Source of the DNA: Mucilaginibacter daejeonensis
GTDB taxonomy: Bacteria; Bacteroidota; Bacteroidia; Sphingobacteriales; Sphingobacteriaceae
Reading direction: 5' to 3'
Assembly: GCF_020783335.1 (NCBI RefSeq)
Contig: NZ_CP086068.1
Span: forward strand, 992,001-1,056,000
DNA length: 64,000 nucleotides
Within the stretch, counting starts at the first letter, position 1. Each line of letters opens with the position of its first letter. Position numbers and translations under genes: made by a program. The notes under the pieces were generated by a model. It saw nothing but the letters and a program-made list of their open reading frames with translations. It made no database searches and had not been told where the DNA came from. Of this stretch, positions 26,701 to 35,220 are shown one piece after another.

Positions 26701-27227
26701 GCCTGATCGAGCTGTTGCAGCAATTGCATCAGGATGCGGTTACGCCGATCATTGATGACCTTATAGGTGGTCTCCACCACGGCATTGAACACCCCGCCGA
26801 TTTGGCCGTTGATGTTAATAATGGGCGAGAGGTTATAATCAAAGTAACATTCCTCGGTGTAGCCATAGCGGTGCATAAGTAGCAAAGCATCGGGCTTGCG
26901 TACCGTTTGGCCTTTCTCTAATGCACCTTCAAATTCGTTCTGTAATCCGTCCCATATCTCGGCCCAGGCTACCGCACCGGGCTGGCCAAATGCCCAGGGG
27001 TGTTTATTGCCCGGTATGGTGCTATAAGCATCGTTATAAAGCAGGATGAATTGCGGACCCCAGTAAATGGCCATACCAAAGCCCGAGTTAAGCGCGATGC
27101 TGACAGCCTGTTTCAAGCTGTCGGGCCACAGATCTGCCGGGCCTAATGGTGTATTGGCCCAATCAGTGGTACGCATGAGCTGGCCCATCTTACCACCACC
27201 TTGCAAAAAATGTGGGATCTGTGACAC
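23733..27227 (-). CDS. Multi-PAS sensor histidine kinase
   Basis: The 1164-aa cytoplasmic-looking kinase has no clear membrane helices. In order: a PAS-like domain (about 10-135), a GAF-like region (about 175-315), a Glu/Asn-rich coiled coil (about 320-380), PAS domains at about 390-510, 515-630, a second coiled coil (631-686), PAS at about 695-815 and a PAS-PAC at about 825-940. The dimerisation box is SHELKTPLTSL with phospho-accepting H952, followed by the ATPase domain with NLLSNAVKYSP, DEGMGI and GFGIGLYLC. The start is GTG at 27225-27227. No response regulator is adjacent, so it is an orphan. Domain borders are estimates. Confidence 0.9.
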   Translation of the reverse strand: MSQIPHFLQGGGKMGQLMRTTDWANTPLGPADLWPDSLKQAVSIALNSGFGMAIYWGPQFILLYNDAYSTIPGNKHPWAFGQPGAVAWAEIWDGLQNEFEGALEKGQTVRKPDALLLMHRYGYTEECYFDYNLSPIININGQIGGVFNAVVETTYKVINDRRNRILMQLLQQLDQAHTLNEALEQLTEVLDGCNKDIAFYLLYTTGDRAGRDVQDLHFIAGGGIGQIDASLLIWPYHDTMTKGQPVHIEDLDRYLPQQVPTVWGESCSEALIVPISKDEARISGYLVMGVSPRKRLDADYEQFLLTVGIHAGTMLNNGHNYELDSALQREQALNEELASANEELSATNDELNRSQQSLASLNNELEDRVRQRTKDLSESEARFKNLIQQAPVPMLVLRGDDMVFDTFNAPMLELISRDRSIRGKTLFEGMPELIGQPIVDRLYDTYRTGRDYRGYEQPVTITRNGEHLKGFYNVVYRALIENGQIAGVIQTAFDVTEQVLARRKAEESATNVRNLVMTAHYALMILTGPDMMIELANNQLATLWGKSIDEITGRRLLEVLPELEGQPFPTLLKEVYDTGIAYGQDEEAFYLDTPEGPVRKYVSFYYDPMLDTDGQVKGIIVAAEDITEKVNTRLLLEQSYLEQQSLNEELTATNEELASANDELVSINKELAQAQALLQTMVTDLAASEARVRYMLSDAPVAIGIVTGPDLVIEAANSRIMELWGKNEQVINKPLQQALPELKGQIFIDLLYEVFSTGNPHFGTDNKALLMRNGQLEECYFNFVYHPLKDSMGRVGSVMIVASEVTEQVLARTKIEHAEEQLRFSLDAARVGTWYLNTKTREFRMSERMKEIFGFEPYAAITYEDAIACVQEDHRAFVRDSINRAITTGEIYNVEHPILTHDDQKLRWVLATGKLNDDRRTGISYFSGVMTDITEQKQDEQRKNDFIGMVSHELKTPLTSLSAYVQMLQARSRTNNDTFTTGALDKVNTQVKKMTTMINGFLNVSRLESGKIHLTKQVFRLDELVSEMVEESVQMQSSHTVDLLPCPSVTVEADRDKIGSVISNLLSNAVKYSPRGKRIVVNCEVQGNEAIVSVSDEGMGIKPQDIDKLFERYYRVNSKHTQTISGFGIGLYLCAEILQRHDGRIWVQSELGVGSTFSFSLPLA

Positions 27228-27371
27228 GCTATATCTCTTTTTAAACCGACCGCAGTTGAAATGAATCGGTATTGAACTTAAACCGCTGACCCCCTAAATA
27301 GTTGAAAAAATTAACTTCTTTTTAACCTTCATCTCGTCATAAGTAAGCGGGTCAAGGAAATATATAAGCGG

Positions 27372-27689
27372 TCAGTTCAGCATTTCATAGATGGAGCGCA
27401 TGTATTCGGCCTCTTCCAGCGCGATCTGGAATTGTAGCCACTCGGCATCAGTGAAGCAAAAGTTAATGTCTTTATTGGGTGTGCGCAAGATCAGCCGGTC
27501 CTGCCCGTCAGGGAACGGGAATGAGCATTCTTCTGGCTCCAAACTGGCCGTAAAGTTCTTGAAAGTGTTAAGGTCGTCGGGGGTGAAGTAGAGCAGCACA
27601 TTGTTGTGCCAGATGTTGATGATGCGGCATTCAATGCACTGGCTGATCAGGGTGGGGCCTTTTTGGCACAGGATAACGGTTTGGCACAT
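27372..27689 (-). CDS. Uncharacterised 105-aa cysteine-containing protein
   Basis: I do not recognise a named function. The product has no signal peptide or membrane helix. Its N-terminal third holds four cysteines, C2, C8 and a CxxC at 18-21 (QCIECRII), then IWHNNVLLYFTPDDLNTF, two further cysteines and an acidic C-terminal helix (AEWLQFQIALEEAEY). The shape is that of a compact Bacteroidota-restricted family, possibly metal-binding; that is an inference. It is a monocistronic gene between the orphan kinase and the LytTR operon, with the same strand as both. Confidence 0.7.
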   Translation of the reverse strand: MCQTVILCQKGPTLISQCIECRIINIWHNNVLLYFTPDDLNTFKNFTASLEPEECSFPFPDGQDRLILRTPNKDINFCFTDAEWLQFQIALEEAEYMRSIYEMLN

Positions 27690-27888
27690 AGGCGGCGGTA
27701 TTTGTGCCTGTCCTGCCGGTAAGGTGAACGTGTTCCCTCACCAGCAGGCAGGACTTGATGTCTTTATCAATAGATGTAAGGTCGTTCTCTTATTTATTTA
27801 GACTAATTATAAATAATAAGACAATGATACGAACTTTTTCTAAAGATGGATACCCTTGTCAAAAAAATTTCTTGGAGATGACCCGCTG

Positions 27889-28563
27889 TCAGAGCGTGAA
27901 GCGAGCCAGCAGGTCGCTGCGTAAGGCCCTTGATAAAGGTAGTGGTTGGCCACCCACCGTCACCTGATGGCGCTCTACCTTTTGGATCTTGGGCAATTCT
28001 ACGATGTATGATCGGTGGATGCGCACGAACCTGTCGGGCGGCAACTCGGCTTGCAGTTCATTAAGAGTGGTACGGGTCAGGATGGGTTTACCGTTGGTGA
28101 TGATCATAGCATAATTGTCCTCAGCTTTGATATACTGGATCTCGTCCAAATCGATACGTACCAGGTCGGTGCTGTCCTTCACCAACAAGGTGTGAGAGGA
28201 ATTATCTCGAACCGAAAGCCTTGTCTCCGCCTGGCGGTAGGCCTGCAAAAAGCGCTTGAAGCTGATCGGTTTAAGCAGGTAGTCGGTGGCGGCCAGGTCA
28301 AAGCCTTTAAGTGCATGCTGGGCATACGCGGTCACAAAGATGACCTGCATGCTTTGGCGTACCAGTGCCGCTAGTTCAAGGCCGTTCAGTCCCGGCATGT
28401 CAATGTCGGCAAATACGAGGTGCACCGGGTCGGTCTTGATATAGGCCAGAGCTTCGGTCGCGCTCAGGAAGGTGGCCCGCAGGTCGAGACCGGGGATCTT
28501 TTTGGCGTGCGCGGTGATCACGTCAAGCGCTATGGGTTCGTCATCAACGGCTATGGCGATCAT
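27889..28563 (-). CDS. LytTR-family response regulator
   Basis: Receiver domain at 1-115 with acidic pair D7-D8 and the probable phosphorylation site D53 in FADIDMPGLNG, followed by a LytTR DNA-binding domain at about 125-224 (LDEIQYIKAEDNYAMI, RFVRIHRSYIVELPKI). Length 224 aa is normal. It is the last gene of an operon: the TlpA-like gene ends 3 bp before its start, and the LytS-like kinase precedes that. The kinase at 29741-30799 is the likely partner. Targets are unknown; LytTR proteins typically bind pairs of direct repeats. Confidence 0.93.
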   Translation of the reverse strand: MIAIAVDDEPIALDVITAHAKKIPGLDLRATFLSATEALAYIKTDPVHLVFADIDMPGLNGLELAALVRQSMQVIFVTAYAQHALKGFDLAATDYLLKPISFKRFLQAYRQAETRLSVRDNSSHTLLVKDSTDLVRIDLDEIQYIKAEDNYAMIITNGKPILTRTTLNELQAELPPDRFVRIHRSYIVELPKIQKVERHQVTVGGQPLPLSRALRSDLLARFTL

Positions 28564-28566
28564 GGG

Positions 28567-29727
28567 TCACTTTAAAGGTAGCAATTCCTGTAATTTGTTG
28601 CGTAACTGGTCAGGAGCAAGGTCATGGCCTATGATCACTCCATCCGGACCGATCAAAAAATTCTGCGGAATAGCCCGCACACTGTACAGGTGCGCCACTT
28701 CGTTATCCCAGTGTTTCAGGTCTGACAGGTGCGTCCAGTTGAGGCCGTCGGTCCTGATCGCTTTGAGCCATGCCGCACGACCATCGGCGCCATCAAGCGA
28801 GATGCCCAGTATGGCAAAGTTACGTTTGCTGAATTCATTATAAACCTTCACTAACTGTGGGTTCTGCTGGCGGCAAGGGCCGCACCAAGAGGCCCAGAAG
28901 TCCAGCAATACATATTTTCCTTTGAACGAGGCCAGGCTCACCGGCCGACCAGCGGTATCGTTCTGCGTGAATAGCGGTGCTTGAACACCGGTCTTAAGTG
29001 TGATCAGGTCATCCATCAGTTTTTGGTACATGCGGCCTGATCGGGTGTTGCGTACCGATGAAGATAGTCGGTCAAAAAGTGGCTGTATCACTGCTTTTTT
29101 TGGGGAATTGCCCACATATTCGGTCAAGGCCATCAGTCCGACGTAACTGTTGAGGTGCTGCTCATAAAATGCCTTGAGTATGGGGCGGCGCATGGCCTGC
29201 AAACTGTCTAATTTTGCCCGGCCGAGTTGAATATCCTTTCGTGCTGTATCCGTACGCAGGCGCATGCTCCAGTGCCACTCCTGGTCGGTGATGGACCTTA
29301 GCCGGGCTTGTAACTCCAGTTCGTCAGTATTGATGGCCGAACCCATGAAATGCCCTTTTGAGATACTATCCGTAGCGATAAGGGTAATGTGCCCGGCATG
29401 AAGATAAAATTTGAGCAGGTCTATCTTACTACCGGCCATGGTAGCCTTGATCAGGTTCGGCAGGCCGAAGTTATGGTGATCGGCAACCAGCGTGGCATAG
29501 GTCGGGTCGGCGCTGATGCCGGTAAAACGGTAATGCCTTTGGTCTGGACGGTAGGTAGCCGAGTCCATGATCTTTCGGCCGTCTACCTGGTAGGCCAGAT
29601 ACAGTTTGGCTGGGCGTGGCCGCGCGCTATTCAATTTTACATCGAGTATATACCGGTCAGCATTATTTTGAGCGATCGAAGAGAGGGACAGCACAAGTGC
29701 GGTCAGTAGCAAAAGGAAATGTTTCAT
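28567..29727 (-). CDS. TlpA-like thiol-disulfide oxidoreductase with DUF4369-like N-terminus
   Basis: Periplasmic or membrane-anchored thioredoxin-fold protein. The ATG at 29725-29727 is preferred since it opens a signal peptide ([20 protein letters not shown]); the longer frame adds 12 residues and overlaps the kinase gene. The N-terminal half ([20 protein letters not shown], later [21 protein letters not shown]) resembles DUF4369 proteins, and the C-terminal thioredoxin domain has WASWCGPC with C282 and C285 and the cis-proline segment VRAIPQNFL. The 386-aa length fits this two-part class. It sits between a sensor kinase and its regulator with gaps of 13 and 3 bp. Confidence 0.9.
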   Translation of the reverse strand: MKHFLLLLTALVLSLSSIAQNNADRYILDVKLNSARPRPAKLYLAYQVDGRKIMDSATYRPDQRHYRFTGISADPTYATLVADHHNFGLPNLIKATMAGSKIDLLKFYLHAGHITLIATDSISKGHFMGSAINTDELELQARLRSITDQEWHWSMRLRTDTARKDIQLGRAKLDSLQAMRRPILKAFYEQHLNSYVGLMALTEYVGNSPKKAVIQPLFDRLSSSVRNTRSGRMYQKLMDDLITLKTGVQAPLFTQNDTAGRPVSLASFKGKYVLLDFWASWCGPCRQQNPQLVKVYNEFSKRNFAILGISLDGADGRAAWLKAIRTDGLNWTHLSDLKHWDNEVAHLYSVRAIPQNFLIGPDGVIIGHDLAPDQLRNKLQELLPLK

Positions 29728-29740
29728 GATGGTTTTTGGT

Positions 29741-30799
29741 CTATAAAGAGTTGGTAAGGTCAAGCTTCAGTTTCACCTTAAAAAGGTGCTGGTCGTGTTC
29801 TATTTGTAATTGATGCCGTTCGGGGTACAGTAGCTCAAGGCGTTTTTGAGCGGTGGATAGCACTGTGTTGCTGGTGCTGAAAAGGGTGCTGGTGCGCACG
29901 ATGGTGTTGGTCAGTTCCATGGTCAAGGTACCATATTGCTGGCTGATCAGCAAACGTATCAAGCATTCTTCATCATTGCTAATGCCGTACTTAAAGGCGT
30001 TCTCGATGTAGGTGAGCAACAGGAGGGGCGCTATGATCAGGTCCCCGTTGTCGGTGCTGATCTGGGTGTCTACCGTTATCCTACCATTGGTCGGCAATCG
30101 CGCTTTTTGCAGGTCAAGGTAATTGTGAATGAACGCTATCTCATCCTTCAGTGGTACCAGATCATGGTCGATGCCATGCACGGTATAACGCAACAGTTCC
30201 GATAACTTGACGATACCTTCGGCCGTTGTCGGTGCATCCTCTTTAAGTGCAGTGCCATAAAGGTAATTAAGGCCGTTGAACAAAAAGTGTGGATTCAGCT
30301 GTGCTTTCAGGGCATTCAGTTCGTTACGGGTGCGTTGCAGATCAAGTGCTTTGATCATTGACCGCTGGTCATAATGGTCGCGTACGAAAGCATAAGCGAT
30401 GGCATAAGCTGCGGCCGAAATTATGGGTAACAGCCGGGCGGTCACCGGCACCTCGATCTGGTATCGCTGATGTATCCTGAAGTAGAGGATCTGCACCACC
30501 GCCCAACTGCCGATCAGTGAGGTGAGGATATACATCCAGCGTGGATAACGGTTGAAGATGTACTGATAATTCAGTTCGATCAGAAGCAATGCGATGGCCA
30601 GCACCAGCATCTCTGCGCTAAGATCTTTATGAGCCAGATATCTGAACAGGTGACCCAGCTTTTGACCGTAACCACGGTATGGTTCGGAGTGCCCGGCGGG
30701 GCCATAAAAGAAGTTGAACACCGACGACAGGTTGAGGCAAGTGGCAAAGGCCGCAAAGTGCTTAAGCCAGTTGATAAGGGTAGTGCGTATGGATGTCAT
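29741..30799 (-). CDS. LytS/YehU-type sensor histidine kinase
   Basis: Membrane-bound kinase of the His_kinase family: 352 aa with about four N-terminal membrane helices (residues 10-140), then the hallmark LKAQLNPHFLFNGLNYLYG with phospho-accepting H171, SELLRYTVHG, and the ATP-binding block LLLTYIENAFKYGI. It is the first gene of a three-gene minus-strand operon; the following TlpA-like gene starts 13 bp on. No ligand-binding domain is visible outside the membrane part, so the signal is probably sensed in or at the membrane, perhaps with the thioredoxin's help. Confidence 0.92.
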   Translation of the reverse strand: MTSIRTTLINWLKHFAAFATCLNLSSVFNFFYGPAGHSEPYRGYGQKLGHLFRYLAHKDLSAEMLVLAIALLLIELNYQYIFNRYPRWMYILTSLIGSWAVVQILYFRIHQRYQIEVPVTARLLPIISAAAYAIAYAFVRDHYDQRSMIKALDLQRTRNELNALKAQLNPHFLFNGLNYLYGTALKEDAPTTAEGIVKLSELLRYTVHGIDHDLVPLKDEIAFIHNYLDLQKARLPTNGRITVDTQISTDNGDLIIAPLLLLTYIENAFKYGISNDEECLIRLLISQQYGTLTMELTNTIVRTSTLFSTSNTVLSTAQKRLELLYPERHQLQIEHDQHLFKVKLKLDLTNSL

Positions 30800-30902
30800 G
30801 GGCCTTAGGTGAGTTCATAAGGTCAAATAAACTCAATGCATGCGCCTAAATATAATAAATGTGGCCAACGGTATCAAACTTGTGGCGAATGGTACGGTAC
30901 AC

Positions 30903-30933
30903 AAAAAAGGGCCGCTTTATACGAGCGGCCCTT
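30903..30933 (-). terminator. Intrinsic terminator of the M1 aminopeptidase gene
   Basis: Perfect 10-bp stem AAGGGCCGCT / AGCGGCCCTT with a 7-nt loop, followed on the minus strand by a T-run (six Ts overlapping the stem end), 38 bp after the stop codon. Confidence 0.88.
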
Positions 30934-30971
30934 ATCCTATTTTGCCTGATCAGCTCAGGAATAATGTGATG

Positions 30972-33467
30972 TTATTGCAGCTTTTTGATAGCAGCGTCGA
31001 TGGCTTTTACCGATGCATCGTCGGCTATTTTGGTACGTTGAGCTTTGATGCCTTCCAGCATGGTAATGATCGGCTGAGCCACGCCATATTGCTTGTAGCG
31101 CACGCCCAGATCGCTTAATGTCTCGACCCCTTGCTGTGCATAGGTAGAGCTTTGCAGACGGCCTATCATGCCTGCGTAACTACGCAACACGTTGAATTTG
31201 CTTTGCACAGGCAGCTCATCATATTTTTTGTTCACATAAGGCCATTCCGCATCAGAGCCGTTAGCCGCATATATGCTCAATATGTTCTGTGCCAGTTCGC
31301 CTTCGCTGTCTTTTTCCAGGCTTTTGGCCATGGTAAGGCCAGCAGCAGGATCAAGTGCGGTCAAGCCATTAAGTGCTGCGCCTTGTACGGCATACGAGCG
31401 GTCGGCCAAAGCTTGTTTGAACAAGGTGGTGTTGCCTGATGCTTTCAGACCTGCCAGGGCGTTCAAAGCCGCAGCTTTCACCATGTTGTTAGGGTCCTTT
31501 TGTGCCAGGCTAACCAGGATCGGTTGTGCAGCGTTGCGCACATCATCATTGTTCAGTTTCAACGCTTTGATGGCCTTGATGCGCAAGCCGTAGTATTTAT
31601 CGTTCAGGGCTGCGATGATGATCTTACGGCCGGTGGCATCGTCAGAACGTTGAGCCTCGGCCCAGTTAAGCGCCTCGTAACGGTCAAGGTACAGGCCGGC
31701 ATGTTGTTGCTGGTATAGGAATTCCTGGCCGGTCTTGTTATCGGTCTTGCGGGCAAGCAGCATCTTGTCACCGTCAAAGTTAACCAGGTCTGGTTTGGCG
31801 TCGGTCTTAAAGGTCAGGGTGTCGGCCTTGGTGTGTAACCAAACGTTATGACGGGTCTTTTTACCGTTGGTATAGATGTCGATGGCTACCGGCAGGTTAA
31901 AGGCATTACCCGCTTGGTTCTGCTGTACGTACACCGATTGTGATTTGCTGGCAGCGTCCCAGTTGTAAGTAACGTTCAAGATCGGGTGGCCCGAGTTAAA
32001 GTACCATTGGTTAAAGAACCAGTTCAGGTCCTTACCGCTGGCCTCTTCCAATGCCAAACGAAGCTGATGAGCTTCACCGTTCTTAAAGGCGTTGGTCTTC
32101 AAATAAATGTTCAAGCCTTTGTAAAAGGCATCGTTACCTAAGTAGTTGCGGAGCATGTACAGGATCGAGCCACCTTTTTGGTAGGTCACCACATCGAACA
32201 TGTCCTCTTTATCATTATAGTGGAAACGTACCAGGTCCTTAGCCGGGGCGTCGGGCGAGTTCAGGTATTGGCGGCGGTCATCATGAATGTGCGCATCCCC
32301 ATCATCCTTGCCATATTTATGCTCGGCCCAAAGGGTCTCGCTAAAATCGGCGAACGACTCGTTAACGGTCAGGTTGCTCCAGCTTTCGGCGGTCACGTAA
32401 TCGCCGAACCACTGGTGAAATAATTCGTGCACCACAGTGCTTTCGCCAGCACCAATGTTGTAGTAGCGGTCAAGGAACTGGCGGGCGGTACCTTGCACGT
32501 AATCACCGTGCAGGGTGGCAGTAGTATTCTCCATAGCGCCGCTCACGTAGTCGCGTACTACGATCTGCGAGTACTTGTTCCACGGATAATCGACCCCTAA
32601 TAGTTTCGAATAGAAGTCCATCACCTCCGGCGTGTAACCAAAAATGGTCTTGGCGTAAGGTGCATATTTAGGCTCCAGGTAGTAGCTCACCTCTTTACCT
32701 TTCCAGGTGTCTTTAGTGATCTTGAAATCGCCCACGGCCATCATGAATAGGTAAGGCGAGTGTGGTAGATCCATTTTCCAGTAGTCGGTACGGGTGCCGT
32801 TGGCATTCTTTTTTTGCGATACCAGCTTGCCGTTACTCAGCGTCACATACTTAGCCGGTACGGTCATGTATATCTCTTCGGTGGTCTTCTGGTTAGGCCT
32901 GTCAATGGTAGGGAACCAGGCCGACGAGCTCTGGCTTTCGCCCTGTGTCCAGATCTGCACTGGTTTGCCCTTAACGGCGCTATCAGGATTGATAAAGTAT
33001 AAACCTTTAGCATCACTGATGGCCATGCTGCCTTCAACCTTCAGTTCGTCAGGTTTCGAGGTATAGTCAAGATAGATGGTATAGTTCTCGTTGTTGCGGT
33101 AAACGCGGTCAAGCTTGATGGCCAGTGTAAGACTATCATAAGTGAACTTTAATGGCGTGTTCTTGCCTGCCTTTACAATGGCTACGGTCTTAATGTCCAT
33201 ACCCTTGGCATCGAGGCGAAGCGTATCGGTAGGGTACATGTGCGGCTTAATGGTCACCCACTCTTTGCCGTACAGGTAACGTTTCTTGTAATCGAACCTC
33301 ACGTCGAGCTTGGTGTGGATCAGGTCGTTGATCTTTTCGGGAGTGGAGCGGTAGATCTTGAGGGCAGGGTTTTCGGGGGCAGCCGGCGCTGTTTGGGCTG
33401 ATGCCGAAAAGGTGGCGGCGGACAGCATACAAGCGCTAAGCAGTGCCGCACGGGAACTATGGTTCAT
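30972..33467 (-). CDS. M1-family aminopeptidase with HEAT-like C-terminus
   Basis: Secreted zinc aminopeptidase. A signal peptide ends near residue 24 (TFSASAQ). The substrate motif SGAMENTT precedes the zinc site H347-E348-L-F-H351 with third ligand E370 in NESFADF, exactly the HEXXH-18-E spacing. The last 220 residues form repeated helix pairs (IIAALNDKYYGLRIKAIKAL, ILVSLAQKDPNNMVKAAALNAL), as in HEAT-type armatures of large M1 enzymes. Length 831 aa is normal for this type. It stands alone with its own terminator. The role is likely periplasmic peptide trimming for nutrition. Confidence 0.94.
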   Translation of the reverse strand: MNHSSRAALLSACMLSAATFSASAQTAPAAPENPALKIYRSTPEKINDLIHTKLDVRFDYKKRYLYGKEWVTIKPHMYPTDTLRLDAKGMDIKTVAIVKAGKNTPLKFTYDSLTLAIKLDRVYRNNENYTIYLDYTSKPDELKVEGSMAISDAKGLYFINPDSAVKGKPVQIWTQGESQSSSAWFPTIDRPNQKTTEEIYMTVPAKYVTLSNGKLVSQKKNANGTRTDYWKMDLPHSPYLFMMAVGDFKITKDTWKGKEVSYYLEPKYAPYAKTIFGYTPEVMDFYSKLLGVDYPWNKYSQIVVRDYVSGAMENTTATLHGDYVQGTARQFLDRYYNIGAGESTVVHELFHQWFGDYVTAESWSNLTVNESFADFSETLWAEHKYGKDDGDAHIHDDRRQYLNSPDAPAKDLVRFHYNDKEDMFDVVTYQKGGSILYMLRNYLGNDAFYKGLNIYLKTNAFKNGEAHQLRLALEEASGKDLNWFFNQWYFNSGHPILNVTYNWDAASKSQSVYVQQNQAGNAFNLPVAIDIYTNGKKTRHNVWLHTKADTLTFKTDAKPDLVNFDGDKMLLARKTDNKTGQEFLYQQQHAGLYLDRYEALNWAEAQRSDDATGRKIIIAALNDKYYGLRIKAIKALKLNNDDVRNAAQPILVSLAQKDPNNMVKAAALNALAGLKASGNTTLFKQALADRSYAVQGAALNGLTALDPAAGLTMAKSLEKDSEGELAQNILSIYAANGSDAEWPYVNKKYDELPVQSKFNVLRSYAGMIGRLQSSTYAQQGVETLSDLGVRYKQYGVAQPIITMLEGIKAQRTKIADDASVKAIDAAIKKLQ

Positions 33468-33567
33468 AAAGCTTTGACTTTTATTTTAAGTAAAGCACGA
33501 ATTTATGTTTTTTTAAATGATGTGGCAGATAAATTTATGGGCAGCCTATTTACGATCGTCATCAACG

Positions 33568-33607
33568 AAAAGACCCTGCGCTGAACAGTGTCCAGGCAGG
33601 GTCTTTT
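33568..33607. terminator. Bidirectional-looking terminator after bacilliredoxin
   Basis: Stem AAAAGACCCTGC / GCAGGGTCTTTT (12 bp, perfect) closes a 16-nt loop and gives a T-run in both directions. Its place, 46 bp after the bacilliredoxin stop, points to ending that gene on the minus strand. Confidence 0.75.
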
Positions 33608-33652
33608 ATGTTAATAACAAGGCTCCTTAAAGGTCAGGCGCCTCACGCATGT

Positions 33653-34063
33653 TTAGCAGTACTGGTCAAAAGCGTCGATCAGGTTATCGGCGATCATTTG
33701 CGCCGGGCGACCTTCGATCTGGTGACGCTCGATCATGTGTACCAACTGGCCATTTTTGAACAGGGCCATAGCTGGTGATGATGGAGGGTAAGGCAGCATA
33801 AAGCGGCGAGCCTCATCAACGGCATCCTTTTCCATACCGGCAAATACGGTAACGATCTTATCAGGATGTTTCTCATTTTGTACGGCAAGCTTGGCAGCCG
33901 GACGGGCCATAGCTGCTGCGCAACCACAAACCGAGTTCACCATCACAAATACGGTACCTTCGCTTTCTACGGCGTTCTTCACCTCTTCGGCATTCTTCAA
34001 CTCCTCAAAACCGGCGTTGGTAAGATCGGCCCGCATAGGGGCAACTAAATATTCTGGATACAT
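33653..34063 (-). CDS. BrxA/BrxB-family bacilliredoxin (YphP-like)
   Basis: The 136-aa thioredoxin-fold protein carries the characteristic CGC motif: C46-G-C48 in VNSVCGCAAAMARPA, instead of CxxC. Members reduce mixed disulfides of proteins with bacillithiol in organisms that make it; presence of that thiol here is not shown by this window. Other family features are the N-terminal MYPEYLVAPMRADL and the C-terminal IEGRPAQMIADNLIDAFDQYC, ending in a further cysteine. It is monocistronic and cytoplasmic. Confidence 0.92.
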   Translation of the reverse strand: MYPEYLVAPMRADLTNAGFEELKNAEEVKNAVESEGTVFVMVNSVCGCAAAMARPAAKLAVQNEKHPDKIVTVFAGMEKDAVDEARRFMLPYPPSSPAMALFKNGQLVHMIERHQIEGRPAQMIADNLIDAFDQYC

Positions 34064-34245
34064 GTGTGTTATGTTAAAATTAGTATCACAAATTTAAACA
34101 AAGCTGTTAAAAGATGTTGGCCCTCCGAAATAAATAACACTTTACTGACGTTTAACTGAAACAAAAAAATGGCAGCGACACGTATCAGGTGTTCGTTAAA
34201 AGTATTATCTTGCTATCCCTTAATTATTGAATATTAAACCGTTGC

Positions 34246-35127
34246 ATGAACTATAAACAAAATTCAGGCTTTAGAGATATTTTCAGCGCCCGGCAGATCT
34301 TTGGCCGGGTAACCAAAGTAAAGAACCGGACCCATAATACCAGCCGCTTAAAAGCGCTGGTAGGTGTTTCCTTCGCCATGATCGCTACCTTGTCGGTCAC
34401 GGTGTTCCAACTGAATGGCCGCAGTAAGATGCAGGCCGCAGAGAACGACCGCCTTGCCGCCCAGGTGCAGGCCTTGCAAGAGAAATTGAGCGATGGAGAG
34501 ACCAAACTGGACCTTATATCGGCTCACAACGACAGCACCGGCAACAAAGCTCTCACCTACATTGAAGGTATACAGGACAAGTTGCGCCGTATCAACAGTT
34601 ACTTACGCAAACGCGGACTCAACAGCATTGCCTTTAAAGCAGGCGAGAGCCGCACTAAAGACAAAGAAGCGCATCTGGGTCTATACAAAAAGTTCGATCG
34701 TTACCTGGATAAGTTGGTGGACAACATTGCCGGTATGCCTATGGGCTACCCGCGCATCAGCAGCTTTACCTCATTCTTCGGTCATCGTAATAATCCGTTC
34801 GGTAGTGAGGGCGGCGAGTTTCACCCCGGTATCGACTTTAAAGGCCGCACCGGCGATCCGGTAAAATGTACTGCCAGCGGCAGGGTGGTATACAGCGGAC
34901 GTGCAGGTGGCTACGGCAACTGTGTACGTATCCGCCATATCAATGGCATCGAGACCTGGTATGGTCACCTGTCGCGCATTTTAGTGCACGAAGGACAAAG
35001 CGTGACCGTTGGGCAAATGATCGGCAAAGTTGGTTCTACCGGCCGTTCGACCGGTCCACACCTGCACTACGAGGTACGCCGTAACGGCCGCGCCGTTAAC
35101 CCCAAGCAATACCTGAGCTTGAACTAA
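34246..35127 (+). CDS. M23-family metallopeptidase (LytM-like) with membrane anchor
   Basis: Peptidoglycan endopeptidase of the Glu-Gly-Gly type or a related regulator. A cytoplasmic basic stretch precedes a membrane helix at about 36-55, a coiled coil runs from about 60-115, and the peptidase domain occupies 150-290. Metal ligands are intact: H193 and D197 in HPGIDFKG and H272/H274 in HLHYEVRRNG, so it should be catalytically active. It resembles the cell-division and elongation M23 proteins. It is a single-gene unit with a terminator shared with the convergent protease. Confidence 0.92.
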   Translation: MNYKQNSGFRDIFSARQIFGRVTKVKNRTHNTSRLKALVGVSFAMIATLSVTVFQLNGRSKMQAAENDRLAAQVQALQEKLSDGETKLDLISAHNDSTGNKALTYIEGIQDKLRRINSYLRKRGLNSIAFKAGESRTKDKEAHLGLYKKFDRYLDKLVDNIAGMPMGYPRISSFTSFFGHRNNPFGSEGGEFHPGIDFKGRTGDPVKCTASGRVVYSGRAGGYGNCVRIRHINGIETWYGHLSRILVHEGQSVTVGQMIGKVGSTGRSTGPHLHYEVRRNGRAVNPKQYLSLN

Positions 35128-35160
35128 AGCAAAGCCGTGAGGCAAATGCCATGATATATA

Positions 35161-35192
35161 AAAGCCCTTTGACCACAACGTCAAAGGGCTTT
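35161..35192. terminator. Shared terminator between M23 peptidase and aspartyl protease genes
   Basis: Perfect 13-bp stem AAAGCCCTTTGAC / GTCAAAGGGCTTT with the 6-nt loop CACAAC lies between two converging genes, with Ts after it on both strands. Confidence 0.9.
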
Positions 35193-35220
35193 CTTGTTAT
35201 CGAGATACGTTGGTGTGTGA

